Positions 43,140 through 53,990 of a stretch of DNA of 64,000 bases are shown piece after piece. This DNA comes from Guillardia theta CCMP2712 (Eukaryota; Cryptophyceae; Pyrenomonadales; Geminigeraceae), in contig NW_005434586.1 of NCBI RefSeq assembly GCF_000315625.1, positions 293,184 to 357,183 of the forward strand, written 5' to 3'. Every line of letters begins with the position of its first letter. The first letter of the stretch is position 1. The notes beneath the pieces were generated by a model that was not told the origin of the DNA, ran no database searches, and worked only from the letters and a program-made list of their open reading frames with translations. The position numbers and the translations under genes were made by a program.

Positions 43140-43960
43140 TCTCTCTGACAAGGTTCTGTCACTAGTCCGGTCACGTAGCGGCTCAGCCTCGCCGCGGCGA
43201 CGGTCGTCAAGCCCGCCGCTGCCATGGCGCGGCCCGGCAGGGGGCCCATCATCATGGCACTGATGCTGAGCCTGGCAACTTTCAACTTTCACTTCGCGTC
43301 GGAAGACGGTAGGCCCGACCGTCCGCCGCCGCCGGGACCGTGACGGTGCACTGGCCGGTGACTGCCCCGGCCCGGGCCCGCGCGGCCGCCGTCACACCGT
43401 TACGGTCGGCGGCACCCGCACGGTCCGGGCCCCGCCCGGGCCCGGGGGGTGACGGCCCGCGCGGCGCCCGGGGGCCCGGGCCCGGCCGGCGGCGGCGGCG
43501 CACTGGTCGGCGAGTCCGACCGGTGAGCCTACTTGCGCCCCGGGCCGGGCCGGGCGGCCGCGGCCGAACTACGGTTAGTAAGTTCCGAAACGGATCGGAC
43601 TCCCGGGGGGAAGGCTGCTCAGGGGGCCCCCGCGACTCAGCCTACTAACGCCGGGTAGAGTAGACAATGATTTGGCCCCGGGCCGGGCCCGTCACTCGCT
43701 CAGCCTGGTCCGGAGTGGCCGCGGCGGGCCGGGCCGACTCACCGTGGCACACTGCAACTTTTTGGTCGGCGGTACACAGGCTGACAGGGCCGGGCTCAGT
43801 GACTCCGGCGCCGAGTGACTCAGCCGCGGCCTCGCCCGGCTCCGAGCTCAGCGGCTGCCCCTCTCACTGCCAGTACTGAGTCACAGAGTCGGAGCCCGGC
43901 TCGGAGGGCAGGCGGGCCCGGGCTGCCGCCTGAAAGAACCGGCTGCGTTAACTAAATAAT
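43140..43960. other. GC-rich palindromic block
   Basis: It carries GGCCCGGGCCCGCGCGGCCG, CCGGGCCCCGCCCGGGCCCG, GTGACTCAGCCGCGG, GTCACTCGCTCAGC and GTGACGGTGCACTGG. It lies in the divergent spacer between starts at 42385 and 44688. Several 70-100 codon frames here are compositional. Confidence 0.7.
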
Positions 43961-44687
43961 TAGTCAACTGACGCGGCATGTTGCCACACAATCCAATGCA
44001 GGGGCTTGCAGCAAGGGAGGAGGGAGGAGAGAGGAGGGAGGAGGGAGAATGGGGCATTGTGATGAGACCCGGTTTCATAATTACGGAATCAAGATGTGCG
44101 GACGTATGTCGTGCTTGTTGAATGAGTGAGCTGTTGAACTGCATGGATGCTAGAAACAGAGATAGCGAGTCAGAGGCAACGGGGTGTAGAGTAGAAGCCG
44201 GTTGGAAGAGGACAGGAAGTTCGATGAAGAGGCATTCAGAGCGATGGTATAAGTTTCTTGGACATGTAGTCCATCCATGTCCCCTGAGACACTCTGCATG
44301 AAGAGGTCAGGGACGATTATGTGCGTGTTGCAGGGATGTTGGAATCAGAATACTTTCGTCTTTGCATTGATGAGTCCAACCGAGCTCCCTGATGATCCCT
44401 GGAATCTGATGGAGTCCTTTGCTCCTGGATGTATCTCCCATGTAACCCCACTGATCTTTTGTCAGGTGTGATTTCTCCCTCCATACCCACCGGCCCCCTC
44501 GCATCCCTCTCAAGAGTCAATCACGCTGTCTCCCTGGGTCCTGGCGCTCCGCTGCATCTTGTTGGCAGCTGGTTTGCAGAGTTCTAGTTGCTCTCGCCCC
44601 GGCCTCTCCTTCCTGAACTGCATCCCCATCCTCAAGGAAGGCCTGAAACTTCGACGCCCCCCGCAGTCGTGGCGGAACGTTTCCATC
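43961..44687. other. 5' region of the dipeptidyl peptidase gene
   Basis: A purine array GGGAGGAGGGAGGAGAGAGG at about 44019-44055 is followed by mixed sequence. The peptidase frame is open from about 44559 but without an ATG until 44688, so an upstream exon is possible. Confidence 0.45.
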
Positions 44688-47149
44688 ATGTCGCACAAGC
44701 AGTCAAGATACATTCCTGTTCCCGTCGAGAGCTCCATCACCTATGAAGACATCGCCATCTTTCCTAGGCCGGGCTGCTCTGCTCCTGACTCCATCGCCTT
44801 CTCTCCTGATGACTCAGTGGTAACGTACCTGGCAAGCTCTGATGGATCGCTCAACCGTCAACTCTATGCTATGGACATTGCAACGGGACAAGTCCGTGAG
44901 CTGTGCAAACCTCCTTCAGGTACTGGTGAGGAAGAATCCTTCAGCCTTGAAGAGAAGCTGAGGCGAGAACGGGCTCGCCAGCTGCACACAGGCATAACTT
45001 CATATGCATGGGCTGAAGGGGCAGAAGGAGCGGGGAAGATTCTCGTTCCCATTGGCAATGAGCTGTTTGTTCAGGATGGGTTGAATGGAGAATTGAAACG
45101 ATTGTTTGATCCACTTATGTTGTTGAACGGGGAGCACAGTCTGTCAGACAAAGATGCCAACATTCCTCCGATTCTAGATGCAAGAATCAGCAGCGATGGG
45201 AAAGTTGTAGGGTTTGTGTGGGACAGAGAACTCTACATCGTATCTACAGACTGCAAATCGAAGCCCGTGCAGCTCACGTCGGGCGCGAGAGGAACTGAGT
45301 ACACCAACGGGCTTGCAGACTACATCGCTCAGGAGGAGATGGATCGCTACGAGGGGTACTGGATCTCCAAGGACAGCACTAAAGTCGCCTTCCAACAGGT
45401 GGATGAGAGCCATATCCCCAAGTATCGCATCATGCACCAGGGTAGTGACAAGGTCGGGGAGGCTGCACAGGAAGATCATCATTATCCCTTTGCTGGTGCG
45501 AGCAACCCGCGGGTGAGGTTTGGGGTCGTCAACAGCGATGGGAGCAGTTTGCAGTGGTACGACCTCACGGCAAGGTTCGGAGAAGACATCTACCTTGCCC
45601 GTGTGAAGTGGCTTCCTGATAACACTGCTATCATACAAATACAAAACCGAGATCAAACAGAGCTGGAGCTTGTGAGGATTTTCCCTGACAGCAAGGAGAT
45701 GAAGACTGTGTTCGTGGAGAAGTCTGAATTCTGGATCAACCTGCACAACATGTTGACTCCGCTGAGGGGTAGCGACAAGTTTATTTGGGCGTCAGAACGG
45801 AGCGGCTTTCAACACTTGTTCCTCTATGACTATGACGGGAACATGTTAAGACAGCTGACGGACGGCGATTGGATGGTGGAGGATATCAAGGCTGTAGATG
45901 AAGTTCGAGGACTGGTGCTTTCTTTCTCCTGTCTTCATACCAGTGGGATGACCTGTGGCTGTTAGGTTTACTTCACTGGGACCAAGAGTGGATGGAAAGA
46001 TCGCCACCTCTACTCTGTCTCCCTCCAGGGCGGCGATGTGGTGAAGATAACTCAGGACGGCGGAATGCACAATGTCATCGTGGATCACAGCAAGCAACTG
46101 TTCGTGGACCAGTACAGCACGTGCACCTTCCCATTCCGAGGTATTTCTTGCTGTGACTTCCCGCCCCTTCCTGTCTCCCTGCCCCTTCTTATCCCCGTAA
46201 TTCGCCATTTCCATCTCCCCTGCTGTCATGAAACATTGCTCACCTCCTCCATGTTCTGCCCTCGACTCACCTGTTTCGTGCAGTCAATGTTTGCAGCCTG
46301 AAGGATGGAACCGTTGTTCGATCCATCTTCGTGAACAAGGACCCGAGGCTCGATCGCCTCTCCCTCGTCACTCCTACCTTCGTTGAATTCCCTTCCTCCG
46401 ACGATAAAGTCACCCTGCAAGCCGCGTACCTCCGGCCCGACCAAGACAAGTTCGGTCCTGGTCCTTATCCTACCGTGGTGGCCGTCTACGGGGGCCCGCA
46501 TGTGCAGACGGTGAGCAACAGCTGGACCGTCACAGCAGACCTGCGCTCGCAGTTTCTCTGCTCCCAAGGCTACCTGGTCATCAAGGTGGACAACAGGGGA
46601 AGCAGCAGGAGGGGGCTGCACTTCGAGTCGCAGGTCAAGTGGAACATGGGGTACTTGGAGGTAGAGGACCAGAAGGCGGGGGTGAACTTCTTCGTCGAAC
46701 GGGGGCTGGCAGACAAGCATCGCGTCGCCATCTACGGATGGAGCTACGGAGGATACATGTCCGCCATGGCGCTCGCTAGGGCCCCGGAGACCTTCCATGT
46801 TGGCATCGCCGGGGCTCCAGTGACGCACTGGGATGGGTACGACACGCATTACACCGAGCGCTACATGGGGAGGCCGCAAGACAACCCCGAGGGCTACGCG
46901 CAGAGCAGCGTCATGACGCACGTTGATCAGATCGAAGGCTCCCTCCTCCTTGTCCACGGGCTCATCGACGAGAACGTTCATTTCCGTCACACAGCCAGGC
47001 TGATCAACGCCCTGATCCGGGCTCAGAAGCACTACGAGCTGCTCCTCTTCCCTGACGAGCGTCACAGCCCAAGGAGCCTCAAGGACCGAGTCTTCATGGA
47101 GCAGCGCATCCACAGCTTCATCCAGAGGACCCTCGGCCCCGCCCGCTAA
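44688..47149 (+). CDS. Prolyl oligopeptidase family S9B dipeptidyl peptidase (DPP8/9-like), three exons
   Basis: It removes N-terminal dipeptides, typically X-Pro, from peptides. Exons are 44688-45902, 45966-46140 and 46284-47149, with GT-AG introns of 63 and 143 nt in phases 0 and 1. The propeller domain has the S9B substrate-binding motif [14 protein letters not shown] (the Glu pair that holds the peptide N-terminus). The hydrolase domain has [13 protein letters not shown], nucleophile Ser in [16 protein letters not shown], Asp in [12 protein letters not shown] and His in FPDERHSP, so the triad is complete. ATG 44688 ([16 protein letters not shown]) gives no signal peptide or membrane anchor, which fits cytosolic DPP8/9 better than DPP4. 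An upstream exon is possible because the frame is open to about 44559. Confidence 0.92.
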
Positions 47150-48440
47150 GGCCCGTTGGGCGGCCAGGCACTGCATGCCTTGCGAGACGCTGAGCAGAGG
47201 CGCCAAGTGACGCGGCGACTCCCTCGGTCACTTGACCGTAGAGTGCGACTCGGAGTTTGCTGGCTGCCGGCGCCTGGCAAGCAGTCAGTGGACTCTGCTG
47301 CGAACGACGTCATGCTCAGGCTATGGAGTCATAGCGGGCTCGGAGAGATTCGTGAGTCCAAGGCCAATCAACAACGGGGTGAAGCTCAGCTAGGAGATGA
47401 GCTGGATGGTCTGCCGAGCAGCCTGGGCGCCTATCGCAGGTGCCGCCCATCATGGCTAAATTTCAGCTCCCCTCTCCCGGGAGTCCGAGGGCACCTGAAG
47501 TTGTCTCAGCCTGTCTGGCTAGCATGGAGGCTGCACGGTGACTCACCAGGATGTCACAGTAGCACTGACAGGCTGCAGATCGGACCGGGTCGCTGGAAGT
47601 TCGTGACTGCACTGTGTCACATGTGTGACAGACGAATCGACCGGTTGGAGTCCGTGACTAGAGGGTCCGGGGGCAGAGCATCGCCGGGCTGCAGGGCAGT
47701 GACTTGGCTTGCAGCCGCCCTGCTTAGCGCGGCACTGTAGGCGATCGGATGGCCGCATTGGGGACCGGACACTGGCCTGCGGCACTGAGCACGCTCAGAG
47801 TCACTAGCGGCGGCGGCCCGGCACTCCTGGCAGCGGCACTGGCAGGCCGCGCAGGAGGCTCGAAGAGATCATTAAGTTCAAAGCCTGTCACGCATTGTGA
47901 TTCCGAATAAAAAGTTGATGCCGGGGGCCCGGGTCCTTTGCTTGACTCTTGAATGGCGGGGCGGCCGGGGGCGAGCGGCTGGTTCCGAGAAGGAGTCCGG
48001 CTGGCACTGCAGCAACCGAGAGAGAGGAGGGCGACTACCGTCGGAAGCCCTTGCCCCTGACCGTACGGTATCCCGGAGTCCAATGATCGGACGCACTGCG
48101 GCAGTGCGGCCGGGCCCTCCGGTGCGGCTCGGACAAGATCATCTGATACGGCGGCGAGAAGAGCCTTCAAAAGACAGTAGGAAACCTTGACTCAGTGAAG
48201 CCGCGATCCGAGTGACTCAGTGATGTCATCACGGTCGCCGCTGTCACGGCGCCGCCGCGAACTTCGGAACTTCCGAGACTCGCGTTTGCAAGTCGGATCA
48301 GCGGCGCTGCCGTTTCCGAGAGCCTGACTCAGTGAGGCTCCGCGGCCGGCGGCCGCTGTTCCAAGTTCGCCCCCGGGGGCCGGGCCCGGATCATGGGCCG
48401 AGCGGGCCTCGGATCCGCCACCGTTTCAGGCAACTTCATA
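47150..48440. other. GC-rich block after the peptidase gene
   Basis: The first part (47150-47800) is moderately GC-rich with many TCACAG/CTGTGACA words; the second (47800-48420) has GCGGCGGCCCGGC, GGGGGCCCGGGTCC, CTTGACTCAGTGAAG, GTGACTCAGTGATG and CCTGACTCAGTGAGG. Long frames here (194 and 148 codons) lack protein features. It is the one large GC block that starts directly at a 3' end. Confidence 0.6.
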
Positions 48441-49698
48441 GCGTTCTGACAGTCAGAAAGCTGGACGATTACCACATATACCACCCCGGGGAAGGGATCT
48501 AAGGGTCTATTTTCACCCCCTCTTCTCACCGCATATAAACGGGTCTGTCAGTACCCCCACCCCTCTTTTGACAAGGACAGAGCAAATGTTCCTGCTCCCC
48601 GGGTGTATCCACTTGAGGTATATAACATTGTACATCAAAAATCACCGGTAAAAGGAGGTAAGTACGGTACAAAGTGTAATAATTTAAAAACAATGAGTGT
48701 ACCATCATTCCTCAAATCATTGTGTAGTATTCCAATAATTCATACAAAGTATTAGTCATATATGATGGTATTATGTTAGTAAACCAATATTATAACTATT
48801 TTATAATTGCTAAAACTCCCCATCCATCTACCGAGGGGCCTCTCAAAAACAGTTTTAAACACCAACAACTTTTTGTCTATAATCTTATCTAAAAAGTAGT
48901 TTTACAACTGCCCTTCCCTTCCCGCCTCTGATGCAGCCAACATCTTCGCTGCCTCCTCCCCTCCCCCCTCCCTCCGCACTCCATCTCTTCTCAACACCTA
49001 GTATCCTCCATTCAAGTTCTAGTTGTTGTTTCCATCATGGCTCTGTGCTCCTGCTCCATGTTTTTGAATCTCTCCTGGCCGCATACTTGTCGTGTCAAGG
49101 CAATATGCTGTGACTTTTTGCATGTGGTTTTTGATCGCATGACTCTTCTCCACTGTATCAAGCTAGACGATCTTGTCCATTTTTGTCTTGTTTCCTCTAA
49201 CATTGATGTTGTTGATGTTTGAATCTTCGTTGCCGTGCATTAGGGTTCTGGCTGAGTCATATCCTTTCCGCCCCTTCGATCCTTTTGGCTGCTGCTCCGT
49301 GATGTCGTTGAATATGAATTGCAGCTGCTATTCTCGTAACAGATGAAATAGAATTAGAAGAGTGTAATGTTCATGAGAGCAGAGAGGGCCACCCTCGTAA
49401 CACGTATCCATACATTCCGAGTGAAATTCATGTGCAAGCACTGATGAAATTCTTCAGGTCAGTTTCCTGGTTGGTTTACCATCATGGGGCAATGATCCTT
49501 TTTCCTTATCCAAATTATTAGAGGAGAATTACAAATTTAGAGACTGCATTGGTTGAATATCGTGAACAGCATTAACGACAGACCCCTCGACTTCTTGACC
49601 AACTGTCATTTGGGGGTCGTATGCACTTTTGCTTCAGGAGGAACATCGGCTTGAAACTCAGAAGAGATTGTTGAGAATTGCTGGTTGCTACACCCAGA
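48441..49698. other. TACCCC patch then A/T-rich stretch, no supported gene
   Basis: 48470-48560 has TACCACATATACCACCCCGG and GTACCCCCACCCC; 48560-48900 is A/T-rich with TATTATAACTATTTTATAA; the remainder to 49698 is mixed. Presumably the upstream region of the RAWUL-like gene. Confidence 0.5.
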
Positions 49699-50397
49699 AT
49701 GACTGACGCTAAGGCAAACGATTCCTTCGACCATGACGCAAACAATGCAGAAGAATCGTCGGGACGACCAGTCCGTAGGAGCAGGTTGCTCTCCGATGAT
49801 GCTAGACTTGCGTTGCAACTGCAGGAGCAAGAGCTCAGAGCTGCAAGAGGAGGCTTTCAGACGTCAAGGAAGAGATCGAAGCCATCTAGTAGTCCACGGA
49901 AGAGTTCTTCAGGCTCAACTCAGAAGGCAAAGACCTCACAGCCCGAGCCGCAGACCACTGCAAAGAGTCGGCAAAAGGTGAGCACAGCGTCAGGAGGAAA
50001 GAAAGCAGCGAAACCAGCAACCAAGTCAGCATCGAATAAGACACAGCCCAGCAAAGCAAGGTCGTCTTCGAAGAAGTCGAAGACTGCTTCCAGCCATCAG
50101 GATGACGGCTTCGTCCAATTTGGTCTGGAGCCTTGGCCAGGATCTGATGAAGCAGTGCCAGCAGTCAAGAGCAAATCTCTGAGGCTAGAAGAAGACTCCA
50201 CAGTCATGAGCATCAAACGGCTAATCATTGACGAGGCTTACCCGGGAGAGAACCTTTCGAAGATTGAGGTCCGAACCAAGGCTGGAATGTTGCTGGGGCA
50301 GGACCACTCGCTGAGATACGTCCGACAGTTCCTCTGGCCGGAATCCAGGGGAGACCTCGTACTTTATTACTCGAAGGGGAAAGACTCTCTCTTCTGA
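49699..50397 (+). CDS. RAWUL-like (ubiquitin-fold) domain protein with basic disordered N-terminus
   Basis: Single exon, 232 aa from ATG 49699 (MTDAKANDSFDHDANNAEES). Residues about 45-135 are Ser/Lys/Pro-rich, low complexity and basic (KKAAKPATKSASNKTQPSKA). The C-terminal 90 residues resemble the RAWUL ubiquitin-like domain of PRC1 PCGF/RING1 proteins: VMSIKRLIIDEAYPGENLSK, IEVRTKAGMLLGQDHSLRYV, RQFLWPESRGDLVLYYSKG. The spacing (hydrophobic x-x-L-K-x-x-I ... I-E-V-R ... L-G-x-D-H-x-L-x-x-V ... L-x-L-x-Y) matches. No RING finger is present, which is unusual since RAWUL normally follows one. A role in chromatin or histone-tail contacts is inference. Confidence 0.68.
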   Translation: MTDAKANDSFDHDANNAEESSGRPVRRSRLLSDDARLALQLQEQELRAARGGFQTSRKRSKPSSSPRKSSSGSTQKAKTSQPEPQTTAKSRQKVSTASGGKKAAKPATKSASNKTQPSKARSSSKKSKTASSHQDDGFVQFGLEPWPGSDEAVPAVKSKSLRLEEDSTVMSIKRLIIDEAYPGENLSKIEVRTKAGMLLGQDHSLRYVRQFLWPESRGDLVLYYSKGKDSLF

Positions 50398-50680
50398 TCT
50401 GGCAGAACCCCACTGGCTATCTCGTTCAGGGGACTCTATCAAGACAGAACCGCTGTCACAGAACTGCCGAAAGCAAGAAGTTTTTGAGCTGTTAATTTTG
50501 TGCAGACGAGCATTCACAGTGACCCAATAACCAAATTTCTCTAGACTATAATTTATTTTTTGAAATGAAGGATTGTCTGAACGTCAAGCATTACTTCACT
50601 TACAACCACGTCCTTCCGTCAAGAATGACATCAGAGTCTCCCTTCATTTTCATTCCGAATGCAACCCTCCAGACGTCTCC

Positions 50681-51730
50681 TTAGAGGCATACACGGACGA
50701 CAGCAGCATGATACAGCACAAGAATGGCAGATAAGATCTTCTGCCCGGCGGGCCCCAAGTTGTGCTTGCCCCATGGCGCATTGACGATGCTCACAATCGT
50801 CATACCGGCGGTGATGTAAGCAGCGATGCCCAAGTAGCGATGTACCTTATCTCTCCTGCAAGAAGAGTCACGCATGCTGTTCAAACCTAAAGGATAACAG
50901 GATGTACCAAAGGTAGTACAGGGACTGAGTCTTGTGGCTGGTAGTGCGATAGGCAGCGAGCAGGAGCGACGACGTACCAAGCACGGTAGTGAGAGCACCG
51001 AGCTTTCCGTGGAGGGAGACAAGATGCTTTGCGACAAGCTTCTTGGCTGCGGCATTGTTCTCCTTGTTCTGCCAGATGGCCCACAACCCTCCTGCGATCG
51101 CAGCGTATGCCAAGCCATTCAAGATCCCGTGGGTCTGCACCTTGGCCGCTTTCTCCTACAGATAGAATCATGGCAGGAAGATTGGAGAATGAATGTTTTC
51201 AAACCTTCACGTCTGTTGTCTCCTTGCTCTCTCGCAGATACTTGATGGCGTACGGGGTCAGCGCCAGCCAACCCACGCCTAGCAATGTGGGATGCCACGA
51301 GAAGAGGCTCGAGGGGAACTTGGAGCTGAATGAACCAAAAATCAGCCACGTACATGTGCAAGTAGAAAATCATATCTACATTATAACAACACACTCCAAG
51401 CTCAGTGAGAACGAACCATTGATGAACCACAGGACGAGTTTCAGTGCTTATCAGAGTGGAAGATTCTAATCATGAGGATAATACACACATTGGACAACAA
51501 CCAATCTGTTCCTTAGGAAAACAAATGCGATCAGGGCAGCAAGCACAGACGGAATATCAAGACAAACATCGACCATCTCACCCTTGAGCGGGGGAACTTC
51601 ACAGAATCAGGAGAGAAGAACGGGGAACGAAGGAGGCGGTATCACGGAGCATGAAGTTCGCATACCTACGGGCAAAAAATGCGGCAAGCACTGCCCCTGC
51701 GGGTGCCAGAGTCGCGAGCGAAGCGGACAT
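50681..51730 (-). CDS. Cytochrome b561-domain membrane protein (CYB561D2-like), five exons
   Basis: Transmembrane electron carrier with two haems, ascorbate or other donor. Exons on minus: MSASLATLAPAGAVLAAFFA (from 51730), LPPLKGEMVDVCLDIPSVLA, FPSSLFSWHPTLLGVGWLAL plus TPYAIKYLRESKETTDVK, EKAAKVQTHGILNGLAYAAI with KHLVSLHGKLGALTTVLGTS, and RDKVHRYLGIAAYITAGMTI ending VLYHAAVVRVCL at 50681. The four haem-ligand His are visible: SWHP, QTHG, SLHG and KVHR, spaced as in the family. Introns are short GT-AG; the last (near 50920-50855) joins in phase 2. The frame is open upstream to 51847, so a longer N-terminus is possible, but that part lies in TACCCC repeat. Confidence 0.85.
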
Positions 51731-51839
51731 GGTGGAAGAGGACGGAGGCAAGGTGCGCAGGCTCGGGGTGGGTGGGGTATGTAGCCCGTTAGGCAGAGGT
51801 GGGGTGGTTTGGACGTCAACTTGAGGGTATAGAGACTTA

Positions 51840-52260
51840 TCAGCCATGTTCAGGGGGTCCTACTAAGGGGTGGGGTACGAGATTACATTCCACCGGTGAT
51901 CAAAGAGTCAAATACACCGGTGGTAACATCAAAACAGAGGGTGGGGTGGCTCACAGGCACCCCCTTCTGAACTTTCACATGGACCCACCCCTACAATCAT
52001 CACTCTGAAGGACTCAAACACACCCGTACTGAACCAAAAAAAAACATTCTAAGCAGGGGTACACATGTGGTCATCAGGTAGAGAAATTTGAAATGCTGAA
52101 TATTGAATCATTTGCCTTAAGTTTGAAATCTTATATGAAAATTTATATTTAAGTTTATTGCAATATAATTTCAAACTAGAAAACATAGTTTGAAATATAT
52201 TTCAAATCACCCTCGCATCCGCCTTCGAAAGGTCGCGCCCCTTGGCTGACGGTCACTGAA
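51840..52260. other. TACCCC-type block and TTTGAAATATATTTCAAA palindrome
   Basis: 51840-52010 has GGGGTGGGGTA and ACACCGGTGG motifs; 52080-52210 is A/T-rich with repeated GTTTGAAAT and the palindrome TTTGAAATATATTTCAAA (52188-52205). Divergent spacer of the b561 and 61-aa genes. Confidence 0.6.
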
Positions 52261-52988
52261 GGTGAGGCGATGCACAGATAGCGGCGGGAGACATCCGCCA
52301 TGCTCTCTTCCCCCTCCTCCACTTCCTCTTCCTGCTATCCGCTCTTCTGTTCTAATTTTTTCTCCTCTTCACCTTCACCTCATTCCCCTGTACATACTCC
52401 TGCTCCATGAATCCATCGTCACCCGCTCGCCCTGCTTGTTCACGATCCGTCAATCGTTTTCCTTCCTCTCACCTCCCATATCGTGATCCGCTGTTTGTTA
52501 CACTCGGCGATGAGAGATTCTTTCTGCCCTCTTCCTCCTCGACGTTCGACGTTGTTCTGCTGCTTTCCCTCGTTGGTCTTCTGCCGCTCCATCTTCCCAT
52601 TGCTCCCCTCACTCAGAAAACTTTTTACTCCTCGTGATCTCTCGCATTACCGAACTATTCCTTTCGATGGCTTCCGTATGTCATACTGGATTTTTGGTCC
52701 TCTTCCTCTGCTCCAGCCTTTCATCTGAATTCTTCACCTCCCCAAAAGAGCCAGTAGTGTTGAACTGAGATGTTGAGAAACGATTTGTCGCATGAGACAA
52801 GATTTTGTTTGAGATCACCGACCGAAAGTGATCGTTTGTGTATATTGATAACCCTCGATATGCCGCGATGCCGTAGTAATCATCGTTTATAAGCTTTCCC
52901 TTTTCTTCACGTCTTGTATTTTTAACGTGCGTTGATCCATCTTGTTTAGTCTGCACACAACTGATTCTGATGTTATTCCTGCAGTACA
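52261..52988 (+). promoter_or_regulatory. Long leader of the 61-aa gene, probably with a 5'-UTR intron
   Basis: CT-rich sequence, then T-rich DNA ending TATTCCTGCAG at 52983, a good acceptor 3 bp before ATG 52989. A 5'-UTR intron is likely; its donor was not fixed. Open frames here are composition-driven. Confidence 0.4.
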
Positions 52989-53174
52989 ATGCGCACTATC
53001 CTCTACGGAAAGAAGGCTGCCAACCTCTACACCCAGGCGTTCGTTCAGAACACCCAGGCTCGCGCCCTCTACCAGGAGTCTGAGGATACCTACTACCGCG
53101 CCAACGATGCCGCCTCCTACGACGACTGGCGCCGCGCTCGCCACCAGTGGGACTACTTCTACAACCGTCATTAA
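52989..53174 (+). CDS. Small 61-aa protein with strong codon bias
   Basis: ATG 52989 gives MRTILYGKKAANLYTQAFVQ and ends RRARHQWDYFYNRH. It is Tyr-, Arg-, Ala- and Gln-rich. Codons are almost all C- or G-ending (ACC, CTC, TAC, CGC), as in very highly expressed genes. Size, basic N-terminus and lack of a long hydrophobic stretch would fit a small organelle-complex subunit or ribosomal-associated protein, but no family was recognised. The preceding acceptor directly before ATG and the long leader support a real gene. The stop at 53174 faces the carboxypeptidase stop at 53285. Confidence 0.72.
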   Translation: MRTILYGKKAANLYTQAFVQNTQARALYQESEDTYYRANDAASYDDWRRARHQWDYFYNRH

Positions 53175-53284
53175 GATGCTCGAGCGGGGGCAGGAGGATA
53201 AGATTTTGCCCTCTGGGTTTTCACTTATTCTTTTCCGCGTGACGGTTTGATTCTCATGAAAGGAAGTCAAAAAAACAATATGCT

Positions 53285-53925
53285 TCACTGTCTCCGCCTT
53301 CCTGCCCCTCCTCCTCTTCCTCTGCTCCGTGTGCTGATAATCACGAAGATGAGGAGTGGAACTGATACGATCCAGACAGCCTCCCACCACGTTGCCTTCC
53401 AGCTCACTCGCCCATTCATGTTGGCTCGACGGTAGGTGCCCTTGCCTGCTCCTCCCGAGAAATTCCTTCTGCCCACCTGTCCGACTGGATGCAGTCGGAC
53501 GCCGCTGATCATGACAGTCCGAGGAGGTGATTTCCAGCGTGTCCTTCCTCTTACTGCCTGCCCTGCACAGCTAGTGAGATTCCTTACTTCCTCTCCATCC
53601 TCCATCACCGTTGTGGCTCGAGGTCCAAGTGTCGTTTGACCTCCCTTGTACCTGCTCCAGCTGTTACCGACTCGTCCTCCTCCCTCCTCCTCTACCCAGT
53701 GGGTCTGCGGTGGCACCCCCAAGCTCGCTTCAACGCGCGAGGAATCTGTCCAGCTCTTGTCCACCTCGGCTTCAACAAGGATGTCGACCTGTGACAGGTC
53801 AGGGATACTAGAGGGATGGAGGAGGCAACTTGAGAGGCAAGGAAGGGGCCCAGCAGCAGAGGGAGGAAAAGGTGGAGGACGAGAACAAGCAGTGGCGCAG
53901 CAGAAGCAGCAAGCAAGCAAAAAAG

Positions 53926-53990
<65 letters not shown>

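Noticed and set aside
44559-44687. Upstream extension of the peptidase as its N-terminus
   Set aside because: No ATG in the extension; kept only as a note on a possible upstream exon.
46226-47206. 326-codon minus-strand frame
   Set aside because: Shadow of the catalytic exon of the dipeptidyl peptidase.
47156-47740. 194-codon frame after the peptidase stop
   Set aside because: No recognisable protein features; lies in a GC-rich spacer with repeated CTGTGACA words.
51731-51847. Longer N-terminus for the b561 protein
   Set aside because: The extra residues are P/T-rich and lie in TACCCC repeat; the ATG at 51730 is simpler.
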